DNA of 42,506 bases from Eubacteriales bacterium. GTDB taxonomy: Bacteria > Bacillota > Clostridia > Lachnospirales > Lachnospiraceae. Below the pieces are notes generated by a model, which was not told the DNA's origin, did no database searches, and saw only the letters and a program-made list of their open reading frames with translations. Shown piece after piece: positions 1-8,108 of this stretch. Location of the stretch: positions 1 to 42,506 of the forward strand of contig JAUNSC010000030.1 of assembly GCA_030539395.1 (NCBI GenBank). The letters are read 5' to 3'. Positions within the stretch are counted from its first letter, which is position 1. Every line of letters starts with the position of its first letter. Both the position numbers and the translations under genes were made by a program.

Positions 1-2133
1 AGAAACTTTGGCGATCGTGATAATAACCGCAGCGGTCAGAAAAATTTTGGTGATCGTGATAATAACCGTGATAATAATCGCAGTCAGAAAAGCTTTGGCG
101 ACAGAGATAACCGCGGACAGAATCGCAGCCAGAGCGGAAGAGGGCTTTCAATTCCGCAGGCAGACCTGGGAAGCAAACCGGTTACAAAAGAGTCCAGAAT
201 CCGTGCAGATAAGGACAAAGATAAATACAATAATAAACATGACAAGTTCGAGCGCCAGGAAAAGGGCCAGGGACGTCAGGGTCAGAAAAATAATAATTTC
301 AGCAAAAACGGAAAAACTGCAGGTAAGTTCATAAAACCGGTAAAACCTGTGGAACAGCCTGTTGAAAAGAAGGAAGATGAAATCAGAAATGTAATCCTTC
401 CGGACAGCATGACAATCCGTGAGCTGGCAGATATTTTGAAAGTGCAGGCAGCGGCTATTGTTAAAAAGCTGTTTCTCCAGGGAACAATGGTAACAGTAAA
501 TCATGAGATTGATTATGATATGGCTGAGGAAATTGCTCTGGACTACAATTGTATTGCAGAACATGAAGTAAAAGTGGATGTTATCGAAGAACTTCTGAAA
601 GAGGAAGAAGAATCAGAGGATACAATGATATCCAGACCGCCTGTTGTCTGCGTTATGGGTCATGTTGATCACGGTAAAACATCTCTTTTGGATGCAATCC
701 GTAATACGCATGTGATTGCTAAAGAAGCCGGCGGTATTACTCAGCATATCGGTGCTTATATGGTTTCTGTTAATGGACAGAAAATTACATTCCTGGATAC
801 ACCGGGACACGAGGCATTTACTGCAATGCGTATGCGTGGTGCAAATGCTACGGATATTGCGATCCTGGTAGTTGCCGCTGATGATGGTGTAATGCCGCAG
901 ACAGTGGAAGCGATCAGCCATGCAAAGGCTGCCGGAACAGAAATTATTGTTGCCATCAATAAGATTGATAAGCCAGGCGCCAATATTGACCGTGTAAAAC
1001 AGGAACTTTCTGAATATGAACTGATTCCGGAAGACTGGGGCGGAAGTACGGTATTTGTACCGGTATCCGCACATACCCATGAAGGTCTTGACAACCTGCT
1101 TGAGATGATCCTGCTGACAGCAGAAGTTGCAGAGCTGAAAGCAAATCCGAACCGTAAGGCAAGAGGTCTGGTAATCGAGGCGGAGCTGGATAAAGGAAAA
1201 GGTCCGGTAGCTACGGTTTTGGTACAGAAAGGTACACTTCGTGTGGGTGATGCTATTGCCGCAGGTGCATGCCATGGTAAAGTGCGTGCTATGATCGATG
1301 ATAAAGGAGCGCGGGTAAAAGAGGCGGGTCCGTCCACTCCGGTAGAAATTTTAGGGCTTTCAGATGTGCCTAACGCCGGAGAAGTATTCGTTGCATGCGA
1401 GAGTGATAAAGATGCAAGAAGCTTTGCGGAAACATTTATCAGCCAGAACAAAGAAAAACTTTTGGAAGAGACAAAATCCAGAATGTCTCTCGATGATCTG
1501 TTTACACAGATTCAGGCCGGCAATCTGAAAGAACTGAACATCATCGTTAAAGCAGATGTTCAGGGGTCTGTTGAAGCGGTAAAACAGAGTCTGCTGAAGC
1601 TGACAAATGAAGAAGTTGCAGTTAAAGTGATTCATGGAGGCGTAGGTGCCATCAATGAATCTGATGTCAGCCTGGCATCTGCATCTAATGCGATTATTAT
1701 CGGATTTAATGTCCGCCCGGACGCTATGGCGAAATCTACGGCGGAAAGAGAAAATGTGGATGTAAGATTATATCGTGTCATTTATGATGCGATTGCCGAC
1801 GTGGAAGGTGCAATGAAGGGCATGCTGGATCCGGTATACGAGGAGAAAGTGATCGGACACGCAGAAGTTCGTCAGACATTCAAGGCCTCCGGCGTGGGAA
1901 CGATTGCAGGTTCTTATATTCTGGATGGTATGTTCCAGCGTAATTGCCTGGTGCGTATCAGCCGGGAAGGAACTCAGATTTATGAAGGTTCTCTTGCTTC
2001 TCTGAAGCGGTTTAAAGATGATGTAAAAGAAGTAAAAGCAGGATATGAATGTGGTCTTGTATTTGAAAAATTCAATGACATTAAGGAATTTGACCAGGTA
2101 GAAGCGTATATTATGGTAGAGGTTCCGAGATAG
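1..2133 (+). CDS. infB: Translation initiation factor IF-2 (5'-truncated by window edge)
   Basis: GTPase that places initiator fMet-tRNA on the 30S subunit and promotes subunit joining. The frame is open from base 1, so the gene begins upstream; 710 residues are visible. The first ~100 visible residues are a charged, Asn/Gln/Arg/Asp-rich linker with repeated FGDRDNNR-like units, typical of the variable IF-2 N-terminal region. An IF2_N-like segment ([13 protein letters not shown]) follows, then the G domain: GHVDHGKT at 658-681, DTPGHE at 796-813, NKID at 958-969, and the C-terminal beta-barrel and fMet-tRNA binding domains. An internal ATG at 349 lies within the linker and is not the natural start of the full protein. 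rbfA begins 9 nt after the stop, as expected for the nusA-infB-rbfA type operon. Identification is very secure. Confidence 0.97.
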   Translation, partial: RNFGDRDNNRSGQKNFGDRDNNRDNNRSQKSFGDRDNRGQNRSQSGRGLSIPQADLGSKPVTKESRIRADKDKDKYNNKHDKFERQEKGQGRQGQKNNNFSKNGKTAGKFIKPVKPVEQPVEKKEDEIRNVILPDSMTIRELADILKVQAAAIVKKLFLQGTMVTVNHEIDYDMAEEIALDYNCIAEHEVKVDVIEELLKEEEESEDTMISRPPVVCVMGHVDHGKTSLLDAIRNTHVIAKEAGGITQHIGAYMVSVNGQKITFLDTPGHEAFTAMRMRGANATDIAILVVAADDGVMPQTVEAISHAKAAGTEIIVAINKIDKPGANIDRVKQELSEYELIPEDWGGSTVFVPVSAHTHEGLDNLLEMILLTAEVAELKANPNRKARGLVIEAELDKGKGPVATVLVQKGTLRVGDAIAAGACHGKVRAMIDDKGARVKEAGPSTPVEILGLSDVPNAGEVFVACESDKDARSFAETFISQNKEKLLEETKSRMSLDDLFTQIQAGNLKELNIIVKADVQGSVEAVKQSLLKLTNEEVAVKVIHGGVGAINESDVSLASASNAIIIGFNVRPDAMAKSTAERENVDVRLYRVIYDAIADVEGAMKGMLDPVYEEKVIGHAEVRQTFKASGVGTIAGSYILDGMFQRNCLVRISREGTQIYEGSLASLKRFKDDVKEVKAGYECGLVFEKFNDIKEFDQVEAYIMVEVPR

Positions 2134-2142
2134 AGGTAGAGT

Positions 2143-2535
2143 ATGAGAAAGAACAGTATTAAAAACACGCGGGTTAACAGCGAAGTGCAGCGTGAACTGT
2201 CCAATATTATCCGGGGTGAGATTAAGGATCCAAGGATCCATCCCCTCACCTCAGTGGTGATGGTGGAAGTAGCACCTGACTTGAAAACCTGCAAAGCATA
2301 TATCAGCGTGCTGGGTGATGAACAGGCCCGTGAAAGCACGCTGGAGGGCCTTAGAAGTGCAGTGGGATTTATAAGGCGTCAGCTTGCTAAAAATCTCAAT
2401 CTGCGCAACACGCCGGAAATAAGGTTTATAATGGATCAGTCCATAGAATATGGTGCCCATATGTCCAGACTGATCCGTGAAAATCATGTGGAAAGCGCGG
2501 AAAATGAGGAAAAGGATGAGTATGAAGAAGATTAG
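2143..2535 (+). CDS. rbfA: 30S ribosome-binding factor A
   Basis: Small cytoplasmic KH-type ribosome assembly factor needed for late 16S rRNA 5'-end maturation and cold adaptation. The 130-residue length is normal for the family. The sequence shows the typical N-terminus (NSEVQRELSNIIRGEIKDPR), the central V..V.VAPDLKTCKAYISVLG strand region and the LRNTPEIRFIMDQSIEYGAHM segment. The C-terminal tail is acidic (EENEEKDEYEED-like) and probably disordered. It starts 9 nt after infB behind a modest GAGGTAGAG ribosome binding site and overlaps the next gene by 14 nt, so the three are almost certainly cotranscribed and partly translationally coupled. Confidence 0.96.
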   Translation: MRKNSIKNTRVNSEVQRELSNIIRGEIKDPRIHPLTSVVMVEVAPDLKTCKAYISVLGDEQARESTLEGLRSAVGFIRRQLAKNLNLRNTPEIRFIMDQSIEYGAHMSRLIRENHVESAENEEKDEYEED

Positions 2536-3508
2536 TGAAGAATTAAACGGCATCAAAACAGTTGGTATCGCCGGACATATCCGTCCGGACGGTGACTGTG
2601 TCGGCTCTTGTATGGCAGTACGGCTGTATCTGGAAGAAAACTTCCCGCAGCTGGAAAAGGTGGATGTTTATTTAGAGCAAATACCGCAAAGTTTCTATCT
2701 GCTGAAAGGAACGGACAGAATTATCCATGATTGTACACAGGACTATGAGTATGATCTTTTTATTGCCCTGGATTGTGGAGATATTCTGCGGTTGGGAGAT
2801 GCTGCCAGATATTTCAAATCGGCAAAGCATACTATTTGTTATGATCATCATATCAGCAACAGCGGATATGCAGATGAAAATTATATTGTACCGGATAGTT
2901 CTTCCACATCGGAGATATTGTATCATGTCATGGATGATGACAGGATATCACTTGCTGTGGCAGAAGCCTTATATATGGGAATTGTTCATGATACGGGGGT
3001 GTTTCAATATTCCTGTGCAAAACCGGAGACGCTGGAAACGGCGGCGAACCTGCTCCGGAAAGGCGTGAATGGCGGATATATTATTGACACCACGTTTATG
3101 GAGAAGACTTATGTTCAGAATCAGATTCTGGGCAGAGCGCTGCTTGAGAGCATTATGGTCCTGAATGGAACGTGTATAATCAGTGCAGTAAAAAAGAAGG
3201 ACATGAAATTCTATGGCGTAACTCCGGCTGATCTGGATGGCATTGTCAGTCAGCTGAGACTGACGAAAGGCGTAGAAACAGCGCTGTTTTTGTATGAAAC
3301 CGGAAATCAGGAATATAAAGTGAGCATGCGCTCAAAACAGATTGTGGATGTCAGCGTGATCGCCCGGTATTTTGGCGGGGGCGGTCATGTGCGTGCGGCA
3401 GGCTGCACGATGCAGGGATCTTTTCACGATGTAGTGAATAATCTGACAAAACATATTGAAAAGCAGATGAAGGCGGTTTCAGAACAAAATGATTCACGGA
3501 ATAATTAA
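2522..3508 (+). CDS. nrnA: DHH-family bifunctional oligoribonuclease/PAP phosphatase NrnA
   Basis: Predicted Mn2+-dependent phosphoesterase that degrades short RNA oligonucleotides and, in the known family, dephosphorylates pAp. The DHH domain occupies the first ~190 residues, with GHIRPDGD at residues 18-25, a second Asp region (FIALDCGD), YDHHISN giving the DHH motif, and a downstream Asp in GIVHDTGVFQ. The C-terminal DHHA1 domain ends with the glycine-rich substrate motif GGGGHVRAAG. An in-frame ATG lies far upstream at 2477, but it is deep inside rbfA; ATG 2522 (or 2516, two codons earlier) follows the GAGGAAAAGG ribosome binding site and gives the family N-terminus, 328 residues. It overlaps rbfA by 14 nt and truB by 20 nt. 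Placement between rbfA and truB is the standard Firmicutes order. Confidence 0.94.
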   Translation: MKKISEELNGIKTVGIAGHIRPDGDCVGSCMAVRLYLEENFPQLEKVDVYLEQIPQSFYLLKGTDRIIHDCTQDYEYDLFIALDCGDILRLGDAARYFKSAKHTICYDHHISNSGYADENYIVPDSSSTSEILYHVMDDDRISLAVAEALYMGIVHDTGVFQYSCAKPETLETAANLLRKGVNGGYIIDTTFMEKTYVQNQILGRALLESIMVLNGTCIISAVKKKDMKFYGVTPADLDGIVSQLRLTKGVETALFLYETGNQEYKVSMRSKQIVDVSVIARYFGGGGHVRAAGCTMQGSFHDVVNNLTKHIEKQMKAVSEQNDSRNN

Positions 3509-4391
3509 TGTATATAAAGAAAAGGGATATACATCCCATGATGTCGTGGCAAAAATGCGGGGTATTCTGCATCAGAAGAAGATAGGACACACAGGCACGC
3601 TTGATCCGGATGCGGAGGGCGTGCTGCCTGTATGTCTTGGAGCGGGGACAAAGCTTTGCGATATGCTTACTGACAGGGACAAAGAGTACCGGGCCGTGCT
3701 TCTTTTGGGAAAGGCAACCGACACGCAGGATATCAGCGGAACCGTGATATCTTCATCGGAAGAAATACCGGATGAAGATGTTATCCGTCAGGCGGTGATG
3801 AGTTTTACAGGAGAATATGATCAGATTCCGCCAATGTATTCCGCTTTGAAAGTGAATGGCAAAAAGCTGTATGAACTTGCAAGAGAAGGAAAGACTGTAG
3901 AACGGCAGGCACGCAGAGTCTGGATTCATCAGATCGTGATAGAAGAGATTGCGCTGCCCAGAGTAACCATGACGGTGTCATGCTCCAAAGGAACATATAT
4001 CCGTACACTCTGTCATGACATAGGTGAGAAGCTGGGCTGCGGCGGCTGCATGGAATCGCTGCTTCGGACAAAGGCGGGGGTATTTTGCCTGGAGGAAAGC
4101 GTGCGCCTTTCGCAGCTGCAGGAACTTGCCCGAAAGGGAAATATAGAAGAGGCGGTCACTCCGGTAGATGAGATGTTTGTACAGTACCCGCGCTGTCATA
4201 CGACAGAAAAAGCAGACAGACTTTTGTATAATGGGAATGCCCTTGAAATACAGCAGTTTGATGTGAGAGACAGACAGGATATTCCGGAAAAAATCCGGGT
4301 ATATGATTCAAAAGGAAAATTCTGCGGTATTTACATGTATCATGCGGACAGGAAAAAGTACCTGCCGGTAAAAATGTTTCTGGAAGGATAA
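3489..4391 (+). CDS. truB: tRNA pseudouridine(55) synthase TruB
   Basis: Makes pseudouridine at position 55 in the T-loop of tRNAs. The N-terminal segment GIINVYKEKGYTSHDVV and the catalytic motif HTGTLDPDAEGVLPVC are both clear, with the nucleophilic Asp at residue 39. Later family segments are present (YSALKVNGKKLYELAREG; CSKGTYIRTLCHDIGEKLG). The C-terminal ~80 residues form a PUA-like extension (RIRVYDSKGKFCGIY-like region). Length 300 residues is normal. The start codon lies inside the end of nrnA (20-nt overlap), so translation is probably coupled; ribF starts 5 nt after the stop. Confidence 0.97.
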   Translation: MIHGIINVYKEKGYTSHDVVAKMRGILHQKKIGHTGTLDPDAEGVLPVCLGAGTKLCDMLTDRDKEYRAVLLLGKATDTQDISGTVISSSEEIPDEDVIRQAVMSFTGEYDQIPPMYSALKVNGKKLYELAREGKTVERQARRVWIHQIVIEEIALPRVTMTVSCSKGTYIRTLCHDIGEKLGCGGCMESLLRTKAGVFCLEESVRLSQLQELARKGNIEEAVTPVDEMFVQYPRCHTTEKADRLLYNGNALEIQQFDVRDRQDIPEKIRVYDSKGKFCGIYMYHADRKKYLPVKMFLEG

Positions 4392-4396
4392 GTTAC

Positions 4397-5296
4397 ATGA
4401 AATATATAGAAGGTTTAATGGACTATACAATGGACCGGGATACGGCGGTGACTCTGGGAAAGTTTGACGGACTCCACAGAGGGCATCAGCAGCTGATAAA
4501 AAGGATATGTGCACAAAAGACCCGGGGGCTGGAAAGTGTAGTGGTTACTGTCTGGCCGGATCCGTCCGCGAAGGCGCTTCTTACGAAAGGAGAAAAGAAA
4601 GAACGGCTTCGGAAGATGGGGGTACAGTGGTGGATGGACTGTCCTTTTCTGCCTCAGATATCCCACATGGAACCGGAAGAATTTATCAGAGAAATACTTG
4701 TAAAAAGACTGCGCACAAAATATGTCGCAGTTGGCCGTGATTTCCGGTTTGGTTATCAGAGAAAAGGCAGCTGGGAACTGTTGGAAGCCATGAAAGAAGA
4801 GCTGGGATATGAACTGGAAGTTGTGGAAAAAGAAAAATATGAGGGCAGGGAGATCAGCAGTACTTATGTAAAAACAGCCTTGTCTGAAGGCAATATGGAG
4901 CTTGTGAGGGAACTTCTGGGTTATCCCTATACAGTCCAGGGAGAGGTCCTTCATGGGAGACATATCGGAAGAACACTTGGGATGCCCACTACCAATCTGA
5001 TTCCGTCTGTGGGAAAACTTCTTCCGCCAAACGGTGTCTATGCAACAGTGACTCATCTGGACGGAAAGGAAATATACGGTATTACCAATATTGGATATAA
5101 ACCTACGATCGGGGAATATTTCAGAGGAGTGGAGACGTATCTGTTTGATTTTGACGGGGATCTGTATGGGAAAAACATTATGGTGGAACTGCACACATTT
5201 GAGCGCCCCGAGCAGAAGTTTGACGGTATGGAGGCTCTGAAAAATCAGATGCATCGGGATATTGATTTTGGGAAGAAATACTTTGGATGCAAGTGA
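4397..5296 (+). CDS. ribF: Bifunctional riboflavin kinase/FAD synthetase
   Basis: Converts riboflavin to FMN and then FAD. The N-terminal FAD synthetase (nucleotidyltransferase) half shows TLGKFDGLHRGHQQLI at residues 19-34, including the HxGH-like LHRGH, and VGRDFRFGYQRKG. The signature ISSTYVK-type loop follows at about residue 155. The C-terminal riboflavin kinase half shows HGRHIGRTLGMPTTNL with the PTTNL flavin/Mg2+ site, and GVYATVTHLDGK. Length 299 is typical. It starts 5 nt after truB with a GGAAGGA ribosome binding site, and is the last gene before a new promoter for rpsO. Confidence 0.96.
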   Translation: MKYIEGLMDYTMDRDTAVTLGKFDGLHRGHQQLIKRICAQKTRGLESVVVTVWPDPSAKALLTKGEKKERLRKMGVQWWMDCPFLPQISHMEPEEFIREILVKRLRTKYVAVGRDFRFGYQRKGSWELLEAMKEELGYELEVVEKEKYEGREISSTYVKTALSEGNMELVRELLGYPYTVQGEVLHGRHIGRTLGMPTTNLIPSVGKLLPPNGVYATVTHLDGKEIYGITNIGYKPTIGEYFRGVETYLFDFDGDLYGKNIMVELHTFERPEQKFDGMEALKNQMHRDIDFGKKYFGCK

Positions 5297-5303
5297 AAAA
5301 CAG

Positions 5304-5332
5304 TTGACGCTTCAATATCCTTATGTTACAAT
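5304..5332 (+). promoter_or_regulatory. Sigma-A-type promoter for rpsO
   Basis: -35 TTGACG at 5304-5309 and -10 TACAAT at 5327-5332 with a 17-nt spacer, beginning 7 nt after the ribF stop. Transcription should start near 5339, giving a leader of about 85 nt before rpsO. This is one of the clearest promoters in the window. Confidence 0.8.
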
Positions 5333-5338
5333 AATCTG

Positions 5339-5424
5339 GTGTGAATTCAGCCGGTACTCAGGGCTTGGACGACTCCAACCGGTTCTTAGTATCAGGCGAT
5401 TATCAAAAACAAGGAGGAATTATC
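5339..5424 (+). promoter_or_regulatory. Structured rpsO leader (possible S15 autoregulatory RNA)
   Basis: The leader can fold into a bulged hairpin: outer CCGG at 5351-5354 with CCGG at 5379-5382, and an inner stem TTGGA 5365-5369 / TCCAA 5374-5378 closed by a CGAC tetraloop. A competing pairing of TACT(C)AG near 5355 with CTTAGTA near 5385-5391 is also possible. S15 is known to bind and repress its own leader in several bacterial groups using varied structures. The fold is read by eye and the regulatory role is an inference. Confidence 0.45.
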
Positions 5425-5691
5425 ATGATTTCAAAAGAGAAGAAACAGGCAATTATTGCAGAGTATGGCCGTAAGGAAGGCGATACAGGATCACCGGAAG
5501 TACAGATCGCTGTCTTGACAGCAAGAATCCAGGAGCTGACAGCTCATTTAAAGGATCATCCGAAGGATCATCATTCAAGAAGAGGTCTTCTGAAAATGGT
5601 AGGTCAGAGACGTGGTCTTCTGGCATATTTAAAGAAAACTGATATTGAAGGATACCGTGCTTTAATTGAAAAATTAGGAATCAGAAAATAA
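5425..5691 (+). CDS. rpsO: 30S ribosomal protein S15
   Basis: Primary 16S rRNA-binding protein of the platform. The 88-residue product begins [20 protein letters not shown] and contains the conserved [14 protein letters not shown] and [16 protein letters not shown] segments that contact helix 22. The open frame extends upstream to 5341, but the ATG at 5425 is preceded by AAGGAGGAAT at 5411-5420 and gives the exact family length, so it is the start. It has its own promoter and a structured leader, and is followed by a GC-rich hairpin and then pnp, the widely conserved rpsO-pnp order. Confidence 0.98.
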   Translation: MISKEKKQAIIAEYGRKEGDTGSPEVQIAVLTARIQELTAHLKDHPKDHHSRRGLLKMVGQRRGLLAYLKKTDIEGYRALIEKLGIRK

Positions 5692-5700
5692 TGTGAGAAA

Positions 5701-5721
5701 GGGACGGTTTTGCCGTCCCTT
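5701..5721 (+). terminator. GC-rich hairpin after rpsO (partial terminator or processing site)
   Basis: GGGACGG 5701-5707 pairs with CCGTCCC 5713-5719 around a TTTTG loop, 9 nt after the rpsO stop. Only a short T-rich stretch follows, so read-through into pnp is likely; it may instead protect the rpsO 3' end or serve as a processing site. Confidence 0.45.
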
Positions 5722-5755
5722 CAAATTGGTAAAAATACGGCATAAAGCCGAGACC

Positions 5756-5796
5756 ACTGAAAAGCCAATCGGCGGGAAAACGGTTGGTTTTTCAGT
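5756..5796 (+). promoter_or_regulatory. Long hairpin in the pnp leader
   Basis: A 16-nt arm (5756-5771) pairs along its full length with 5781-5796, allowing G-U pairs, around a 9-nt loop. It ends 41 nt before the pnp ATG. No T-tract follows, arguing against a terminator. In enterobacteria the pnp leader holds an RNase III-cut stem through which PNPase represses itself; a similar role here is inference. Confidence 0.5.
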
Positions 5797-5837
5797 TGTT
5801 TCGGATGTATGTGCCGTCAAAAGAAAAGGAGAAAAAC

Positions 5838-7925
5838 ATGTACAAGACTTATTCCATGGAACTTGCCGGCAGAACACTGCGTGTAGATGTGGGCAGAGTT
5901 GCAAAGCAGGCAAATGGCGCTGCGCTGATGCATTATGGTGATACGGTTGTTCTTTCTACAGCTACCGCATCCGAGAAACCGCGCGAGGGAATTGATTTCT
6001 TTCCGCTGAGTGTTGAGTATGAAGAAAAAATGTACTCGGTAGGAAAAATCCCGGGCGGGTTTAATAAAAGAGAGGGAAAAGCATCTGAGAATGCAATCCT
6101 GACATCCCGTGTTATCGACCGCCCTATGAGACCGTTGTTCCCCAAGGATTACCGCAATGATGTAACACTTAATAACCTGGTTCTTTCTGTTGACCCGGAC
6201 TGTGCTCCGGAGCTGACAGCGATGCTGGGTGCGGCAATCGCCACTGCAATCTCAGATATCCCGTTCGATGGCCCGACATCTACTACCCAGGTTGGACTTG
6301 TTGATGGTGAGTTTGTATTTAACCCGAATGCAGCGCAGAAAGCTGTTTCTGATCTTCAGCTGACAGTTGCTTCAACAAGAGAAAAAGTAATCATGATCGA
6401 AGCCGGTGCAAATGAGGTTCCGGAAGATAAGATGATTGAAGCGATTTTTGCAGCACATGAAGTGAATCAGAAAGTAATCGCATTCATCGACACGATTGTT
6501 GCCGAGTGCGGCAAACCGAAACACAGCTATACAAGCTGTGCAGTTCCTGAAGAACTGTTTGCAGCGATCCGTGAAGTTGTTTCCCCGGAAGAAATGGAAG
6601 TGGCTGTATTTACAGATGAAAAACAGAAACGAGAAGAAAATATCCGTGAGATCAAAGATAAACTGGCAGAGAAATTCGCTGATAACGAAGAATGGCTTGG
6701 TCTGATCGATGAGGCTGTTTACCAGTATCAGAAGAAGACTGTCCGCAAAATGATCCTGAAAGATCACAAACGTCCGGATGGACGTGAGATCACACAGATC
6801 CGTCCGCTGGCAGCAGAAGTTGATCTGATTCCGAGAGTACACGGTTCTGCAATGTTCACGAGAGGACAGACGCAGATTTGTACGATCACCACACTGGCTC
6901 CGTTATCTGAAGCACAGAAACTGGACGGACTGGATGTGACAGAGACAAGCAAACGCTATATGCATCACTACAATTTCCCGAGCTACTCTGTTGGTGAAAC
7001 AAAACCGTCCAGAGGACCGGGACGCCGCGAGATTGGACACGGTGCACTTGCAGAGCGCGCGCTGGTACCGGTGCTTCCCAGTGAAGAGGAATTCCCGTAT
7101 GCAATCCGTACGGTTTCTGAGACATTTGAATCTAACGGTTCCACATCTCAGGCAAGTATCTGCGCATCTACCATGTCTCTTATGGCAGCAGGCGTGCCGA
7201 TCAGGAGTATGGTTGCAGGTATCTCCTGCGGTCTGGTAACAGGCGAGACAGATGATGATTACATTGTCCTGACAGATATTCAGGGTCTGGAAGACTTCTT
7301 TGGCGATATGGACTTTAAGGTGGCAGGTACGAAAAAAGGTATCACTGCTATCCAGATGGATATTAAAATCCACGGTCTGACCCGCCCGATTATCGAAGAG
7401 GCAATCGCAAGAACAAGAGAAGCAAGACTGTATATTATGGATGAGGTAATGGCAAAAGCGATTGAAGAACCGAGAATGAGCGTGAATGAATATGCTCCGA
7501 AGATCCTGCAGATCAACATTGATCCCCAGAAGATCGGTGATGTGGTTGGACAGAGAGGAAAGACCATCAATGCCATTATCGAACAGACAGGTGTAAAGAT
7601 TGACATCACAGATGACGGCGCAGTTTCCATCTGCGGTACAGATAAAGAAGAAATGGCGAAAGCCATGGACATGATCCGCATTATTACCACGGATTTTGAA
7701 GCCGGACAGGTCTTCACAGGTAAGGTGATAAGCATCAAAGAGTTTGGTGCATTCCTTGAGTTCGCTCCGGGAAAAGAGGGCATGGTTCATATATCCAAGA
7801 TCTCGAAAGCACGTATCGACAAAGTGGAAGATGTTCTGAAACTCGGAGATATTGTAAAAGTTGTATGCCTGGGCAAAGACAAAATGGGCAGAATCAGCTT
7901 TAGTATGAAAGATATTGAACAGTAA
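5838..7925 (+). CDS. pnp: Polyribonucleotide nucleotidyltransferase (PNPase)
   Basis: Phosphate-dependent 3'-5' exoribonuclease of mRNA decay, acting as a trimer. Domains in order: first RNase PH domain (MELAGRTLRVDVGRVAKQAN onward), an all-helical linker (~residues 240-310), second RNase PH domain with RPDGREITQIRPL and the active-site FTRGQTQ and SDG/GDMDFKVAGT segments, KH domain (IGDVVGQRGKTINAIIE, GQRG loop) and S1 domain (FTGKVISIKEFGAFLEFAPG). The frame is open upstream to 5784, but ATG 5838 follows AAAGGAG at 5825-5831 and yields the standard N-terminus MYKTYSMELAG; 695 residues is the normal length. Regulation probably involves the leader hairpin. Confidence 0.97.
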   Translation: MYKTYSMELAGRTLRVDVGRVAKQANGAALMHYGDTVVLSTATASEKPREGIDFFPLSVEYEEKMYSVGKIPGGFNKREGKASENAILTSRVIDRPMRPLFPKDYRNDVTLNNLVLSVDPDCAPELTAMLGAAIATAISDIPFDGPTSTTQVGLVDGEFVFNPNAAQKAVSDLQLTVASTREKVIMIEAGANEVPEDKMIEAIFAAHEVNQKVIAFIDTIVAECGKPKHSYTSCAVPEELFAAIREVVSPEEMEVAVFTDEKQKREENIREIKDKLAEKFADNEEWLGLIDEAVYQYQKKTVRKMILKDHKRPDGREITQIRPLAAEVDLIPRVHGSAMFTRGQTQICTITTLAPLSEAQKLDGLDVTETSKRYMHHYNFPSYSVGETKPSRGPGRREIGHGALAERALVPVLPSEEEFPYAIRTVSETFESNGSTSQASICASTMSLMAAGVPIRSMVAGISCGLVTGETDDDYIVLTDIQGLEDFFGDMDFKVAGTKKGITAIQMDIKIHGLTRPIIEEAIARTREARLYIMDEVMAKAIEEPRMSVNEYAPKILQINIDPQKIGDVVGQRGKTINAIIEQTGVKIDITDDGAVSICGTDKEEMAKAMDMIRIITTDFEAGQVFTGKVISIKEFGAFLEFAPGKEGMVHISKISKARIDKVEDVLKLGDIVKVVCLGKDKMGRISFSMKDIEQ

Positions 7926-7935
7926 AAAATAAAGG

Positions 7936-8020
7936 ATACACCCGGGAGGTGTCGGAGATGATTCCGGAAAGCCAATTTGCTTTTCCGGGGAAATTTTCGG
8001 CATGATCCGGGTGTATTTTT
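7936..8020 (+). terminator. Branched intrinsic terminator after pnp
   Basis: Outer stem ATACACCCGG 7936-7945 with CCGGGTGTAT 8007-8016 followed by a T-run to 8020. An inner hairpin CCGGAAA 7964-7970 with TTTCCGG 7982-7988 sits in the loop. The T-run and perfect outer stem support termination of the rpsO-pnp transcript. Confidence 0.75.
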
Positions 8021-8108
8021 GTGCAATAGATTTTTACGGGGTGGAATGCCTGTCATAGCATGGACAGAAAATTCATATGTTGTACCATGATAATATGGGA
8101 GGGATAAT

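Noticed and set aside
8-334. Open frame in another phase over the IF-2 linker
   Set aside because: It is made of repetitive Ile/Val-rich codons from the shadow of the Asn/Asp/Arg-rich IF-2 repeat; the IF-2 frame is open through base 1 and explains the DNA.
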